Below, one piece after another: positions 1-9,005 of a DNA stretch of 64,000 nt. This DNA is from Spirosoma linguale DSM 74. Its GTDB lineage: Bacteria; Bacteroidota; Bacteroidia; Cytophagales; Spirosomataceae. A model generated the notes under the pieces. That model did not search any database. It saw only the letters and a list, made by a program, of their open reading frames with translations, and had not been told where the DNA came from. The position numbers and the translations under genes are program-made. The DNA is taken from contig CP001769.1 in NCBI GenBank assembly GCA_000024525.1, positions 7,659,001 to 7,723,000 on the forward strand, in the 5' to 3' direction. Each line of letters starts with the position of its first letter. The first letter of the stretch is position 1.

Positions 1-637
1 CGCGTTTTGCGCCATTCATCCGGATCAGCATTACGTTATCCCGACGGCCATAGACGGTTAAATCACCGGCCATTCCGAGCAGGTCGGGCAGCGTTGTTTT
101 GTTGTCGAGCAAACTGAAAATTCCGGGGCGGTTAACCTCACCAAGCACCGTAACTTTGTAGTTCAGCTGACGAACTGTTACGGATGGATTGGTCAGGTAC
201 TTTCCAAGCTTTTCGACCAGTAGTTTATTGGCGTCTTTTATGGTCAGGCCCACTAATTTTACATTGCCAACCAGCGGAACATTAACGTTGCCGGCATCGT
301 CGACCATGTAGCCCAATGGCTGCTGCCCCTGCGTAGTTGCACCCGGAAAAATCGTTAGATTAAGGGGGTGAACGTTGGGGAAGTTGATAAGTTCATTCGA
401 TTCTTCACTCAGGCTAGTCACGACAATAGCCAGAATATCGCCTTTTTCAATAGCTGATTGTGAGGGAGTTACTGGCTGTAGCGTGCTGTAGCGGGCGGTA
501 TCCAGCTGAGTTCCCCCCTGAAAGTAGGTGACTGATTTGGTGGATGTGCAGGAGTAAAAGAAAAACAGTAGAAAACAAAAGTTTACTAAGGCTATTCCTG
601 ATCTGCTGCTACGTATGTTTTTAGTGAATATGGTCAT
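1..637 (-). CDS. Polysaccharide export lipoprotein, Wza/OtnA-type (C-terminus outside window)
   Basis: Outer-membrane export component that would carry exopolysaccharide across the outer membrane. Translating back from the ATG at 637 gives a short basic start, a hydrophobic stretch and a lipobox ending FYSC, so it is probably a lipoprotein. The mature part contains the poly_export pattern (KGDILAIVV near residue 65) followed by a SLBB-like segment (YKVTVLGEVNRPG). The gene leaves the window at base 1, so only about 212 codons are visible; full-length family members are usually 250-400 residues. The initiating sugar transferase lies just upstream on the same strand, which supports an EPS/capsule operon. 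The missing end prevents finer assignment. Confidence 0.85.
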   Translation of the reverse strand, partial: MTIFTKNIRSSRSGIALVNFCFLLFFFYSCTSTKSVTYFQGGTQLDTARYSTLQPVTPSQSAIEKGDILAIVVTSLSEESNELINFPNVHPLNLTIFPGATTQGQQPLGYMVDDAGNVNVPLVGNVKLVGLTIKDANKLLVEKLGKYLTNPSVTVRQLNYKVTVLGEVNRPGIFSLLDNKTTLPDLLGMAGDLTVYGRRDNVMLIRMNGAKR

Positions 638-684
638 GTCAATACATTGTCGGTGAAAAATACACACTCAGGCAGGTGTCCTGT

Positions 685-1473
685 TTACCAGGCATTTTTA
701 TCACCTTCAAGCATCGTTTTAATGGTGAGGAAAAAGATCTTCATATCGAACAGAAAACTTCTCTGTTTGATATAAAAAAGGTCGTAGCGAACCCGATGAT
801 CCATTTTCTGAGATTTCTCGGTTTCACCGCGTGCTCCGCGTACCTGAGCAAGGCCTGTAATACCCGGCTTAATCCGATACCGGTTTCTGTACGTCATGGA
901 TGTCCAGTAAAGCACGTCATGTTGTACCGCATGTGGACGAGGGCCCACAATACTCATGCTACCCAATAAAACATTGATAAACTGAGGCAATTCATCCAGA
1001 TTAGTTTTCCGAAGGAACCGGCCAACCCGTGTTACCCGGTTGTCGTTAAAGCTGGTCTGACGGAATTCGGTCTGCTTGATGTTGTACATCGTCCGAAACT
1101 TTATACACGGAAAGCAAGCACCTTTATAACCGGTTCTGGGCTGTATGAAGAATATTGATCCTGGTGAATCAATAAAAATAATAATGCCGATAATTGGTAA
1201 CAGCCAGCTTAAAACAAAGACGATGGCAGCTGCGGAAATTAATATATCAACAAGACGTTTACCTACGAGCAAATAGAACGAGTTGGATTCATCAACCACG
1301 AAGCTTTCGTCCTCTATCCACTGTAGATAGAGATTGCTTGTTGGTTTGGTTGAGAGGTAAAATTTAGAAAGAACGTTTTCCATGTTTCTTGGGCTAAAGT
1401 TTGGTGTTACGTCGATTGTGTCTAGTTCACATTCTTTATTGATTTTTCCTGAAGAAACGGTTGAGTTTGTCAT
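685..1473 (-). CDS. Undecaprenyl-phosphate sugar phosphotransferase (WcaJ/WbaP catalytic type)
   Basis: Membrane enzyme that starts exopolysaccharide repeat-unit synthesis by moving a sugar-1-phosphate onto undecaprenyl phosphate. The 262-residue protein has an N-terminal extension of about 70 residues, one hydrophobic helix around residues 80-105, then the bacterial sugar transferase domain with KRLVDILIS, the CIKFRTM motif, LRKTNLDELPQ, SIVGPRPHAV and KPGITGLAQVRG. It lacks the multi-helix N-terminal region of full WcaJ/WbaP proteins, so it is the short catalytic form. It ends about 50 bp before the export lipoprotein gene and is probably co-transcribed with it. The sugar specificity cannot be read from the sequence. 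Confidence 0.9.
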   Translation of the reverse strand: MTNSTVSSGKINKECELDTIDVTPNFSPRNMENVLSKFYLSTKPTSNLYLQWIEDESFVVDESNSFYLLVGKRLVDILISAAAIVFVLSWLLPIIGIIIFIDSPGSIFFIQPRTGYKGACFPCIKFRTMYNIKQTEFRQTSFNDNRVTRVGRFLRKTNLDELPQFINVLLGSMSIVGPRPHAVQHDVLYWTSMTYRNRYRIKPGITGLAQVRGARGETEKSQKMDHRVRYDLFYIKQRSFLFDMKIFFLTIKTMLEGDKNAW

Positions 1474-2451
1474 TGCCTAAGAGCGGTAAGTGAAAGTTGC
1501 TGCGAATAAAAAAATTTATAGAGCAAGTTTGTGCAGTAACTTTGTTGGGAAATATCGACTAGCTGTTTTAAAGCCTGTCTCTGTGTCTCGCTTTAACTTT
1601 AGACGTTGAATCCGTCACAAAATTACCTGAGTAGCAGTAAGAAAATAGGATAAATTATCTAATGGGACTTTTACGATAATCGTTAAAAATGTTACCAAAA
1701 TGCCTATGATTAAGGTATTAAGAAAAATATTTGTTAACTATATTCTTTGTAAATGGAATAAATGAAAATATTTGTAGTCTATTTAATATATATGTAAACA
1801 AATGTACTAACACAAAGGAGAGAAATTATAGTATTTTATTTATAGCTGGCTCTGAAAAAAAATCCGCTTACCTAGAAATTTTTTTTAAGCAGTTTTACGC
1901 TCCTCGCAATTGCTTGACCTTATAGGGAAATTATATAACTATTCCGCTAAAGCTCGTTTCCTCAAACCTGTTCATTTAGAGTCTCCGACATATAGGCCGT
2001 AATCAATAATTTAAGCGCTGAAGTAGAGTGAAAGCAGTTTTAGCAATCGACCTTATTTGTAAACAATGATATGTATAAATGGCTATAAAGCAGCTTATTG
2101 CCTTATAGTAACCAGATAGAAAGATAGGTTATCTGACTTCTTTTGCCGTCGCCGTCTAACGGGTTCCCTGAAAATCATACTAAAGAGTATTTTAGATTAA
2201 GGAATTGTTACGGGATATAAAAGTAAAATAGTCCACGATTCATTTGTGACCGCATATTGTATTTTATGGAGATTGAAATTCATTTAGTTCTCGTGTTGCT
2301 AGTTGTTGAATCTAATTGAAGATGCACTTCGTAATCTGCCGGTATAATAGGAACAGGCTGCTTGTAAAGTAGGTGAGAAGTGCCCGTTTTTAGGGCTGTT
2401 TCGGAGAAAATAGTAAGCCGGAATACCGGAAAAATGCTACAATCGTATAGC
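1474..2451. other. AT-rich intergenic region without convincing gene
   Basis: Nearly 1 kb of clearly AT-richer sequence between the EPS genes and the M50 protease gene. Short open frames exist (for example 1731-1925 plus, 2280-2480 minus), but they start at weak codons, show no recognisable domain and have unlike composition. A minus-strand TAATTTTG box at 1618-1625 could be the -7 element of the sugar transferase promoter, though no clear -33 box was found. Confidence 0.5.
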
Positions 2452-3624
2452 TTAAATGGGCTGTTTTGCGGTCTGTGCAAGTTGGTTCAGCAACTGCGCA
2501 TATAAGCGGTCTTCTGCCTTATAAATGGGTGTCGGCAACAGCGAAATTCCCTGCTGAATGTCTTGCAAAGCCGTTGCCGAAGTTAATTCTGCAACGGCGA
2601 TAGCCGCCTTTGTAAGGTAGGTTTGTGCAGATGGTTTTGTTTCCGGGTCTGGTTTAATCTGCTGCCAGACTTGCCGGGCCTGTACGGCGTCGTGCCCTAT
2701 ATAAGCATGAGCAAATGCCAGTTCTTTCCAGATTTCCTGCCTGAAAAGCCGGGGTTGCTCATGGGCCAGCTCATCGGCGGTGCAGATATGCCGGTAAGCC
2801 TCCGCCAGCTCATTCCGGTCCAGATGGCGATAATAGGCAAGGGTATGGGCATAGGTTTGAAAAAAAGTCTCTTTCTCCGTAAGGAGCAAATCAAGCTGCT
2901 CACTATCCAGCTCTCCGTAAGGCCGTCCCGACATAGAATGGGCCAGCGTCTCCAGAACGGCCTGCTCGACCTGCCCTGTATGCCCACCCCGAATGAGCCG
3001 GAAAAAACGCGCCCGATCCGTATAGAAAACGCCCGTTCGGTTGGGAACCGTAGTTGCTAAAAATAATGCGAGTGACGTCATGGAAAAGACAAGGCCGAAA
3101 ATCAGGCTACAACGTAGTAAGACAGAGGTAGACACTGCCGGATTACCGATTCCCATGTAGGTTAGCCACAGGACAAGTGCGCCGGTTAACAGGCTGGTTA
3201 GTGGTCCGGCCAGCACAACCCAGGCGAAGCGCTGGCGCAGGTCGGTCGTTTGCTGCGTGGGCAGGGTGGCCGCTACCCCGCCAAAAAGCTGGGCATCGCG
3301 GTTCAGATACCATTCAACGCGGTCTGATTGTGGGTTTCGCCGAATTCCCAGAAAACCTGCCACGTAGAGGTGAAACCGAAATCCCTGCACCACACCGGTC
3401 AGTAAATGGCCTAACTCATGAATGGCCAGTGCCGCCCAGAGGGCTACCAGGGACAGTAGTATCTTGGCCGCCGTTTCAGCAGGCCCTGCCGACGATTGTA
3501 GAACATGTTTTAGTAAGTCTTTTGGGAAAAGTTGAAAGGCAAATTTTCCTATACCGAAGCCAACGGCTCCCCCAACAAGACTACCCAGTATTATCTGAAT
3601 AAGGGCACGCTTTTTCTTTTCCAT
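2452..3624 (-). CDS. M50-family membrane zinc metalloprotease
   Basis: Integral membrane protease of the site-2-protease type. Zinc ligands are visible as HELGH at residues 69-73 inside a hydrophobic helix, and a probable third ligand Asp at about 203 in YTDRARFFRLIRGG, the position of the SDGxR motif in related proteins. Several further membrane helices lie between 10 and 190. The C-terminal 180 residues are hydrophilic and helical, TPR-like, and probably cytosolic. No PDZ domain is seen, unlike RseP. It is the third gene after an ECF sigma factor and a membrane anti-sigma-like protein, with 3 bp separating it from the second. This suggests a role in intramembrane cleavage of the anti-sigma protein; that is inference. 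Confidence 0.8.
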   Translation of the reverse strand: MEKKKRALIQIILGSLVGGAVGFGIGKFAFQLFPKDLLKHVLQSSAGPAETAAKILLSLVALWAALAIHELGHLLTGVVQGFRFHLYVAGFLGIRRNPQSDRVEWYLNRDAQLFGGVAATLPTQQTTDLRQRFAWVVLAGPLTSLLTGALVLWLTYMGIGNPAVSTSVLLRCSLIFGLVFSMTSLALFLATTVPNRTGVFYTDRARFFRLIRGGHTGQVEQAVLETLAHSMSGRPYGELDSEQLDLLLTEKETFFQTYAHTLAYYRHLDRNELAEAYRHICTADELAHEQPRLFRQEIWKELAFAHAYIGHDAVQARQVWQQIKPDPETKPSAQTYLTKAAIAVAELTSATALQDIQQGISLLPTPIYKAEDRLYAQLLNQLAQTAKQPI

Positions 3625-3627
3625 TGT

Positions 3628-4266
3628 CTAGTCGTCTAATTCGGTTAAACACGTTTTTAACTGATCGAGATGGCGTCCGTATAGCCATTGGATGTATGCT
3701 TTTACGAGATAAAGAAAGCCAGCGAGGCCTGCAATCAGAATGGCCAGCAGAATAAGAACAGCGGGTTTCGACAGGGCCAGGCTATCCAGCGGAAGCAGAA
3801 GCGGGTCATGTATCCGCTGAGCGGCCACCGTATAGCCAATGTATGCCCCCAGGAAAAAACAGATGGGAACTACCCATAGGCAATAGCTGATATACATTCG
3901 GATGAATCGTTCGACAACCTGAATCTGATGCTGTAAATGGGTACGCAGGTCGGTAACGTCGGGTCGAATCATTTGTCTGAGCTGCCAATACTGCCAGCCA
4001 AATGCAACAATTTGTATAATACTAATGACACTGATAATACCCGTCAGCCACCGGATGGCATAGGAGTCGAGCCGGGTGACCAGAACCAGCATGACCAGAA
4101 TGGATGCGATGGCTGTAATGACCTCCCAAAGCATATTACGGATGATTTTTTCGAGCGCTGTGCGTGAGCGGCCCCGCAGGTGTTTTGTCAACTCCTGCGC
4201 TGATTTCTCCGGGCGGCCCTCCTCGAAACGAGCGTTGAATAAAGCGCCAAATTCGTCGAGTTCCAT
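3628..4266 (-). CDS. Membrane protein, probable anti-sigma factor
   Basis: A 212-residue protein with a charged N-terminal cytosolic segment of about 45 residues and four predicted membrane helices, roughly 48-66, 72-92, 127-147 and 168-190. No enzymatic motif and no zinc anti-sigma HxxxCxxC motif is present. Its start follows the stop of the ECF sigma gene by 2 bp, so translation is probably coupled. Small membrane proteins beginning MxLDE directly after ECF sigma genes are common in Bacteroidota and are usually taken to hold the sigma factor at the membrane. The function is inferred from position; the sequence family itself was not recognised. Confidence 0.6.
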   Translation of the reverse strand: MELDEFGALFNARFEEGRPEKSAQELTKHLRGRSRTALEKIIRNMLWEVITAIASILVMLVLVTRLDSYAIRWLTGIISVISIIQIVAFGWQYWQLRQMIRPDVTDLRTHLQHQIQVVERFIRMYISYCLWVVPICFFLGAYIGYTVAAQRIHDPLLLPLDSLALSKPAVLILLAILIAGLAGFLYLVKAYIQWLYGRHLDQLKTCLTELDD

Positions 4267-4268
4267 CG

Positions 4269-4757
4269 TTACAGGTGTTTCTTAACAGCTTCTTTCAGAA
4301 AAGTTTTGATGCGGTTCATGCGAACGGCTACGTTGTTGTCGGTCATGCCCAGCATCTGACCGATTGTTTTATAATCGTACTGCTCCAGGTAAAGCATGAT
4401 AACGGCCTTGTCAATTTTGTTAAGATCGGCGATGGCCAGGTACATCGCCCTGAATTGCTGCTCGCTATCGTCGTCCGGGGCATCGGCGAGGGCCAGTTCG
4501 CCGTCCAGAATCTGCTGAACGGGTTTCTTCTTCTCCTTGCGGAAGTAGGAAATAGCCGTGTTGAGCGCGACCTGGTACAGCCAGGTCGTGAAGCGGGCGT
4601 CATTTCGAAACATTGGCCACGACTTCCACGCGTTCAGCAGAATCTCCTGAAAGAGGTCTTCGCGGTCGGTGGGGTTGTCAATATATAGGTGGCAGACCTT
4701 GTGGATAATCTTCTGATGCTGTCGGATGAGGTTAATGAACTCCGGCGCGGAAGACAT
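4269..4757 (-). CDS. ECF RNA polymerase sigma factor
   Basis: Extracytoplasmic-function sigma-70 of 162 residues. Region 2 covers about residues 10-75, with DREDLFQEILLNAW and the RFTTWLYQVALNTA segment of region 2.4. Region 4 covers about 105-155, with the helix-turn-helix YDYKTIGQMLGMTDNNVAVRM. Regions 1.1 and 3 are absent, as expected. It heads an operon with a membrane anti-sigma-like protein and an M50 protease, all nearly touching, so its activity is probably released by a membrane signal. Its target promoters are unknown. Confidence 0.92.
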   Translation of the reverse strand: MSSAPEFINLIRQHQKIIHKVCHLYIDNPTDREDLFQEILLNAWKSWPMFRNDARFTTWLYQVALNTAISYFRKEKKKPVQQILDGELALADAPDDDSEQQFRAMYLAIADLNKIDKAVIMLYLEQYDYKTIGQMLGMTDNNVAVRMNRIKTFLKEAVKKHL

Positions 4758-4775
4758 AGCGTTTGGTGGGGGCGG

Positions 4776-5633
4776 TTAGTTGACGGCTTTTACGGTATAG
4801 CCTTTTTTGCGGAGTAATTCAATCACGCCCTTGTCGCCCCCGAGGTGTCCGGCACCAACGGCAATGAACGTGGGCTTTAGTTTGACGGCCTGCTCAATCG
4901 TCGGAATCCAGTTGGCGTTGCGGTCGTTGAGCAATGCATCTTCATAACCGGCCATGTCGCTGAACTCACTCTGCCGCATCAGCTTCAGCAGCCCGTCGAG
5001 GTCCTGCGCTTTGTAGAGCGTAATCAACTGATTGAATTCGGTACGGGCTTTGTCCTGATTCCGAACCATGTCCACAAGCTCGGTGGCTTGTTTCTCAACC
5101 GGAATTTTATCAAAAATGGCAAACTGCGACTCTACCGTTTCGAGTCCCAGAACTTCCTTCTTCTGCTCCGATGCCATTTTGGCGAAGGTCATGTCGTACG
5201 ATTCGGGCTGGCAGTTGAGCAGGGTCATGTAGTTCATCGACATCAGCGCCAGGGGCTTTAGCATCCCTAACTGATCGAGGCCCGCGCCCATTTTACTTTT
5301 GTAGTAGTCACTCAGCAGGGTGTAATCTTCGGGTTTCAGCCACTCTTTGTAGGATTTGCCGCCCGTATTCATCATGCCCTTCTGCATTTTGGGCATCATC
5401 TGCGGATCGTCCATATCCAGTTCCAGATAAACCTGCTCCGTGCCCGAAAGTGCCTTTTTGGTCGGCTCGGTGATGGTAAAATCAGTAGGGCAGATGAGGT
5501 GAATGGTCCCGAAGAGGTACGACGGTTTGGTAAGCCCTTTGCCCGAAATCTCCCAAAGCATCGATTTATTCTGGCCAAAGCCAAGCGTCGTCATCCCGGC
5601 GAGTGCAAGCGTTACAAACAGTTTCTTGAACAT
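4776..5633 (-). CDS. TraB/GumN family protein, exported
   Basis: A 285-residue exported protein with a signal peptide cleaved around residue 20 (ATTLGFG then QNKSMLWEI, approximate). It has the two hallmark TraB/GumN motifs: YLFGTIHL near residue 40 and VGAGHLGG near residue 260, each with an invariant His thought to bind metal in this Tiki-like protease clan. Length matches single-domain bacterial members. The substrate is unknown. It lies just upstream of the sigma operon on the same strand with an 18 bp gap, so it could be read together with it. Confidence 0.85.
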   Translation of the reverse strand: MFKKLFVTLALAGMTTLGFGQNKSMLWEISGKGLTKPSYLFGTIHLICPTDFTITEPTKKALSGTEQVYLELDMDDPQMMPKMQKGMMNTGGKSYKEWLKPEDYTLLSDYYKSKMGAGLDQLGMLKPLALMSMNYMTLLNCQPESYDMTFAKMASEQKKEVLGLETVESQFAIFDKIPVEKQATELVDMVRNQDKARTEFNQLITLYKAQDLDGLLKLMRQSEFSDMAGYEDALLNDRNANWIPTIEQAVKLKPTFIAVGAGHLGGDKGVIELLRKKGYTVKAVN

Positions 5634-5712
5634 GGTTGCTGATTGTTAATGTTGTGTTTGACGTATGAGTCGCCGGGTTGGCTGAAATATTACAGACGTA
5701 GTGAAGGTTTTT

Positions 5713-6597
5713 CTATCTTGCCAGAAGTGTTAGCCAGGCTTCGTTGACCTTTCGCTCGGCCAGTAGGTTTTTGGCCCGCAAATGAAGCAGGTCGGGGAGG
5801 TATTGGCAACCATGTCGGGCTTCGTCAAACAGCTCCGTCAACGCACCGGATTCTTTAAAGGCCGTCACCTCTTCGGCTGTCGGTAATGCCGAAATGCTGC
5901 CCAGTTTCCCCAAATCATTCCCCGAGAGAATGGCACTGTTGCGGATATTGATCGGAAGGGCATCCACGCCGATACCTGTTTGCGGACGGGCCACTTCAAA
6001 CAGTGCATCGCCCTGAGCACGGCAGTACCAGTCGCCACCCATCCGGGCAACGAGGTCGATCCGGTGCGGGTCGACGGTGCCTTTTTCGGTGAAGATAGCC
6101 TCGTGAAAGTGCCCCGCTACCACTTCGCAGATAACCAGATGCCCGGCCCCCGGTCCCTCGCCCGATGCGATGATCTGCTTTACGACACACTCGAAAACGG
6201 CCGGCGATTCGGCAACCCTCGGCGGACGAACCAGATCGGACGGAACGGCGGTAAATCCGGCTTTTTCGAATTCATTGACACCGCGCTCAAACTCGGCACT
6301 GGCCAGCGACATTTGCTCCACCATGGCATAGTTAACCACATTGATAACCACCTCGCCAACCTCTTCCAGGTTGAGCAGGGTATGTTTTTTATGCCCGTGC
6401 CGATTGATGGTCGGGGCGAAAACGAGCGTTGGCGGGTTGTATCCGAAAAGGTTGAAAAAGCTGAATGGACTCAGATTGACAGTGCCATCGGTGGCTATGG
6501 TACTGGCGAAGGCAATGGGACGTGGCCCAATCGTACCGATCATATATCGGTAAAATTCGTTAGGGGGCACATCCGCCGGGCGAATAGTTTTAGTCAT
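5713..6597 (-). CDS. Flavin reductase-like (FMN-binding split barrel) protein
   Basis: A 294-residue protein of the flavoreductase-like family that binds FMN in a split barrel. The pattern is clear in the first 200 residues: YRYMIGTIGPRPIAFAST, the NLSPFSFFNLFGYNPPTLVF loop and later GHLVICEVV. The open frame extends upstream to 6738, but the ATG at 6597 is preferred because it begins MTKTIRPADVPP and overlaps the preceding gene by only 8 bp. The C-terminal about 90 residues (asparagine-rich LPINIRNSAILSG) form an extension typical of Bacteroidota members. The biological substrate is unknown; the neighbouring tyrosine pathway gives no direct hint. Confidence 0.8.
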   Translation of the reverse strand: MTKTIRPADVPPNEFYRYMIGTIGPRPIAFASTIATDGTVNLSPFSFFNLFGYNPPTLVFAPTINRHGHKKHTLLNLEEVGEVVINVVNYAMVEQMSLASAEFERGVNEFEKAGFTAVPSDLVRPPRVAESPAVFECVVKQIIASGEGPGAGHLVICEVVAGHFHEAIFTEKGTVDPHRIDLVARMGGDWYCRAQGDALFEVARPQTGIGVDALPINIRNSAILSGNDLGKLGSISALPTAEEVTAFKESGALTELFDEARHGCQYLPDLLHLRAKNLLAERKVNEAWLTLLAR

Positions 6598-7246
6598 GTA
6601 TTGACGTGGCCGTTGGGCGCAGGTGAAGTTGGTATAACAAATGTATACCAACCCCAACACTATATACCAACGAATTACCCGCCACATGCCCGATTCCGGG
6701 GACAAAATATGGAGGCATGCCACCATCTTTAGGGCCAAACAGAGCGGCCGTCGTAATCCGGCCCGTCAGGCGCAGGGAAAACCGGGGAGAGAGTGCCATC
6801 TGGTGCCCGAGCAGGCCCTCGACCCCAATGGCGGCATTGGCCTGGTTAGGAATGGGGCTTTCATAATCGCCGAATGTGGTTCCTTTGAAGAAGTACGTGC
6901 CGGATTGACGGTACAAAGAGACCAGCCCCTGACAGCCAAGTACCAGCCCGCCGGGGCCTACGTTTTCAACCCCGACTTTGAGGTAATAACCTTCGTCATG
7001 AAGACGCATATTCCGAGAAATAGTGTCGGACTGGAGACTGGCATAGCCGCCAGCAATGGATAAATAGTTTGTCGACAGCGGAATTTTAATGGTAGCTTCG
7101 GCCAATCGATAAGCGTTGTGGCTCGGTCGAACGACGGAGAAAACGGGTTTCAGCACATCGAGGCCGATGAGTACCGATGGCCTATTCTGCCCGAAACTCA
7201 CGGAAAACACAAGCAGTAACCCGATAGTCAATAACCGTGATTTCAT
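6590..7246 (-). CDS. DUF6048-like outer-membrane beta-barrel protein
   Basis: An exported 218-residue protein starting at the internal ATG at 7246 (MKSRLLTIGLLLV...), which gives a clean signal peptide ending FSFG-type before QNRPS. The mature part has alternating hydrophobic and aromatic strands (YYLKVGVENVG, LVLGCQGLVSLYR, FSLRLTGRITTAALFG), suggesting a small beta-barrel. Its start codon overlaps the stop of the upstream lipoprotein gene by 4 bp (ATGA), so the two are translationally coupled. The pair resembles the adjacent DUF6452/DUF6048 genes widespread in Bacteroidota; this is recall, not a search. Function unknown. Confidence 0.6.
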   Translation of the reverse strand: MKSRLLTIGLLLVFSVSFGQNRPSVLIGLDVLKPVFSVVRPSHNAYRLAEATIKIPLSTNYLSIAGGYASLQSDTISRNMRLHDEGYYLKVGVENVGPGGLVLGCQGLVSLYRQSGTYFFKGTTFGDYESPIPNQANAAIGVEGLLGHQMALSPRFSLRLTGRITTAALFGPKDGGMPPYFVPGIGHVAGNSLVYSVGVGIHLLYQLHLRPTATSIHD

Positions 7247-7725
7247 AAGCGAATAAACAGTTCGATATGCGTTTGCTGCGAGCCACCGGGAAAAGAACCA
7301 TCCCGGTTTTGCCAGTACGATACGTTGGAAATAGTCCCCCGGGTCGTCCTGGCGGGTGTGCCGTCGGGTTGGTATAAATCCAGCACGTAACCGCACCGTT
7401 GATTTCGGTACGCGAAGGAGCGCCGGTAAAAAACGGTGACGGTATCCCGACGGCCATTGAGCTGAAACACGTACCGGCTCTGGTTGGCGTTGAGGTTAAG
7501 GGGTAGTTCGAGCCAGAGGGCACTCGTAACCGCTGATGTTGACAGGTCTTGTTTAGGTAACGGATTTCGAGCGTCGAGGGCGTAGATCGTATCGACCTTT
7601 GCGGGGGTTGGTAGTTGCAGTGACAAATTGAGAAAGGGCTCTCTGGATGGGCCGCAATTCTCACAACTCATTAACACCAGTGATAAGCCAAGTGCCGTCA
7701 ATAACAGGGTAAACACAGACCGCAT
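7243..7725 (-). CDS. DUF6452-like lipoprotein
   Basis: A 160-residue probable lipoprotein. The start at 7725 gives MRSVFTLLL, a hydrophobic core and the lipobox LVLMSC; an upstream in-frame ATG at 7764 would put a second hydrophobic stretch in front and is less likely. The mature region has two further cysteines, one near the N-terminus (ENCGPSREP) and one before the C-terminus (QRCGYVLDLYQ), as in DUF6452 proteins. It overlaps the next gene by 4 bp. No enzymatic function can be proposed. Confidence 0.6.
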   Translation of the reverse strand: MRSVFTLLLTALGLSLVLMSCENCGPSREPFLNLSLQLPTPAKVDTIYALDARNPLPKQDLSTSAVTSALWLELPLNLNANQSRYVFQLNGRRDTVTVFYRRSFAYRNQRCGYVLDLYQPDGTPARTTRGTISNVSYWQNRDGSFPGGSQQTHIELFIRL

Positions 7726-7817
7726 AAGATACCAAAAGAATATGAATAAACGACTGACCCTCAATGGAACCGATTCGTTGGATCGGGTAAGTTTTATAGG
7801 CGTATTTTGGTTAAAAG

Positions 7818-8990
7818 CTAAACTATTGTTCCCGTAACCTCGCCAAGGTCAACGCGTACGCCGTTTTTGAATCCATGCCCCTGTAGGGTTACGGTATCGC
7901 CGTTGGCCAGAAAGGTGCGGGTGGTTGTGTGGGATAAATGAAGAGGGCGTTCGCCGTTCCAGCTCAGTTCCAGCAGTGAGCCGTAACTGCCGGGCATGTC
8001 GCCGGAGATGGTGCCGGTGGCCAGCAGATCGCCAATGCGGAGGTTGCAGCCGCCAACCGTATGATGGGCAATCAACTGGGCGAAGGTCCAGTACAGGTAC
8101 CTGGTGTTGGAGCGGGAAATGCAGACGGTCTCGCCATCGGCAGCCTGGAATGACACGGCCAGTTCAAGATCGAAATGGCCCGGCGTATGGGTTTGCAGGT
8201 AGGGTAGGGGCGTCGGGTCCTGCGGCATTCCCGCCATCCGAAACGGCTCCAGCTCATCGAACGGCAATACCCAGGCCGACAAGCTCGACGCAAAGTTCTT
8301 GCCCAGAAACGGTCCCAAGGGCTGGTATTCCCACCGTTGAATATCGCGCGCCGACCAGTCGTTGAACAACGCAACCCCAAAAATATAATCTTCCGCTTCT
8401 TCCACCGGAACAGGTTCACCGAGTGGATTTTCTTTGCCGATAACGAGCGCCAGTTCCAGTTCGAAATCCAGCGCCTTCGACGGGCCAAATGTCAATTGTC
8501 CGTCATCCATAAACTGGCCGCTGGGCCGTCGGACGGGCGTGCCGGATACAACAATCGACGAGGCCCGGCCGTGATAGCCTACGGGGAGCCGTTTGTAATT
8601 GGGCAGGAGCGGGTCGCCCTGAGGGCGGAACATACGGCCTACATTTTCGGCGTGGTGAATACCCACGTAAAAATCGGTATAGTCGCCAATACGAACGGGC
8701 AAGTGCATTTTCACCCGCGATTCGTGAATAAAAACCTGGTCGTGAACATCGGCCAGCGCAAGGACGTCCTTATCCAGCAACTCGGTTAATCGTTGCCGGA
8801 TAGCGCGGTGGGCCGGTTTGCCCAAGGCAATAAAGTCGTTCAGCGCCGGTTGGGCAAACACGGTGGGGTCGACGGATAAATCATCGAAATAACCGAGTAA
8901 ACTCACCACTTCGAGGTCGAGAACGAAGTTTTTATGATGTACACCCACGCGGGGGCTGGCAATGTCGTAACTGAAAACGCCGTAGAGCAT
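7818..8990 (-). CDS. fahA: Fumarylacetoacetase
   Basis: Last step of tyrosine degradation: hydrolysis of 4-fumarylacetoacetate to fumarate and acetoacetate in the cytosol. The 390-residue protein has the N-terminal SH3-like domain (YGVFSYDIASPRVGV) and the FAH catalytic domain with GYHGRASSIVVSG, the metal-binding ALDFELELALVIG and FNDWSARDIQRWEY, then GPFLGKNFASS. Length fits the eukaryotic-type enzyme of about 420 residues. It follows the MarR gene by 15 bp and completes the phhA/hpd/hmgA set upstream. Maleylacetoacetate isomerase is not in the window. Confidence 0.95.
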   Translation of the reverse strand: MLYGVFSYDIASPRVGVHHKNFVLDLEVVSLLGYFDDLSVDPTVFAQPALNDFIALGKPAHRAIRQRLTELLDKDVLALADVHDQVFIHESRVKMHLPVRIGDYTDFYVGIHHAENVGRMFRPQGDPLLPNYKRLPVGYHGRASSIVVSGTPVRRPSGQFMDDGQLTFGPSKALDFELELALVIGKENPLGEPVPVEEAEDYIFGVALFNDWSARDIQRWEYQPLGPFLGKNFASSLSAWVLPFDELEPFRMAGMPQDPTPLPYLQTHTPGHFDLELAVSFQAADGETVCISRSNTRYLYWTFAQLIAHHTVGGCNLRIGDLLATGTISGDMPGSYGSLLELSWNGERPLHLSHTTTRTFLANGDTVTLQGHGFKNGVRVDLGEVTGTIV

Positions 8991-9005
8991 AAGGGCTGAA
9001 ACCGT

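Noticed and set aside
1731..1925. Plus-strand frame of 64 codons in the AT-rich gap
   Set aside because: Starts at TTG, lacks any motif and has composition expected of random AT-rich DNA.
2280..2480. Minus-strand frame of 66 codons after the M50 gene
   Set aside because: Overlaps the end of the M50 gene in another frame and shows no recognisable sequence.
6598..6738. Upstream extension of the flavin reductase frame
   Set aside because: It overlaps the DUF6048-like gene by about 150 bp and adds sequence unlike the family; the ATG at 6597 gives the family start.
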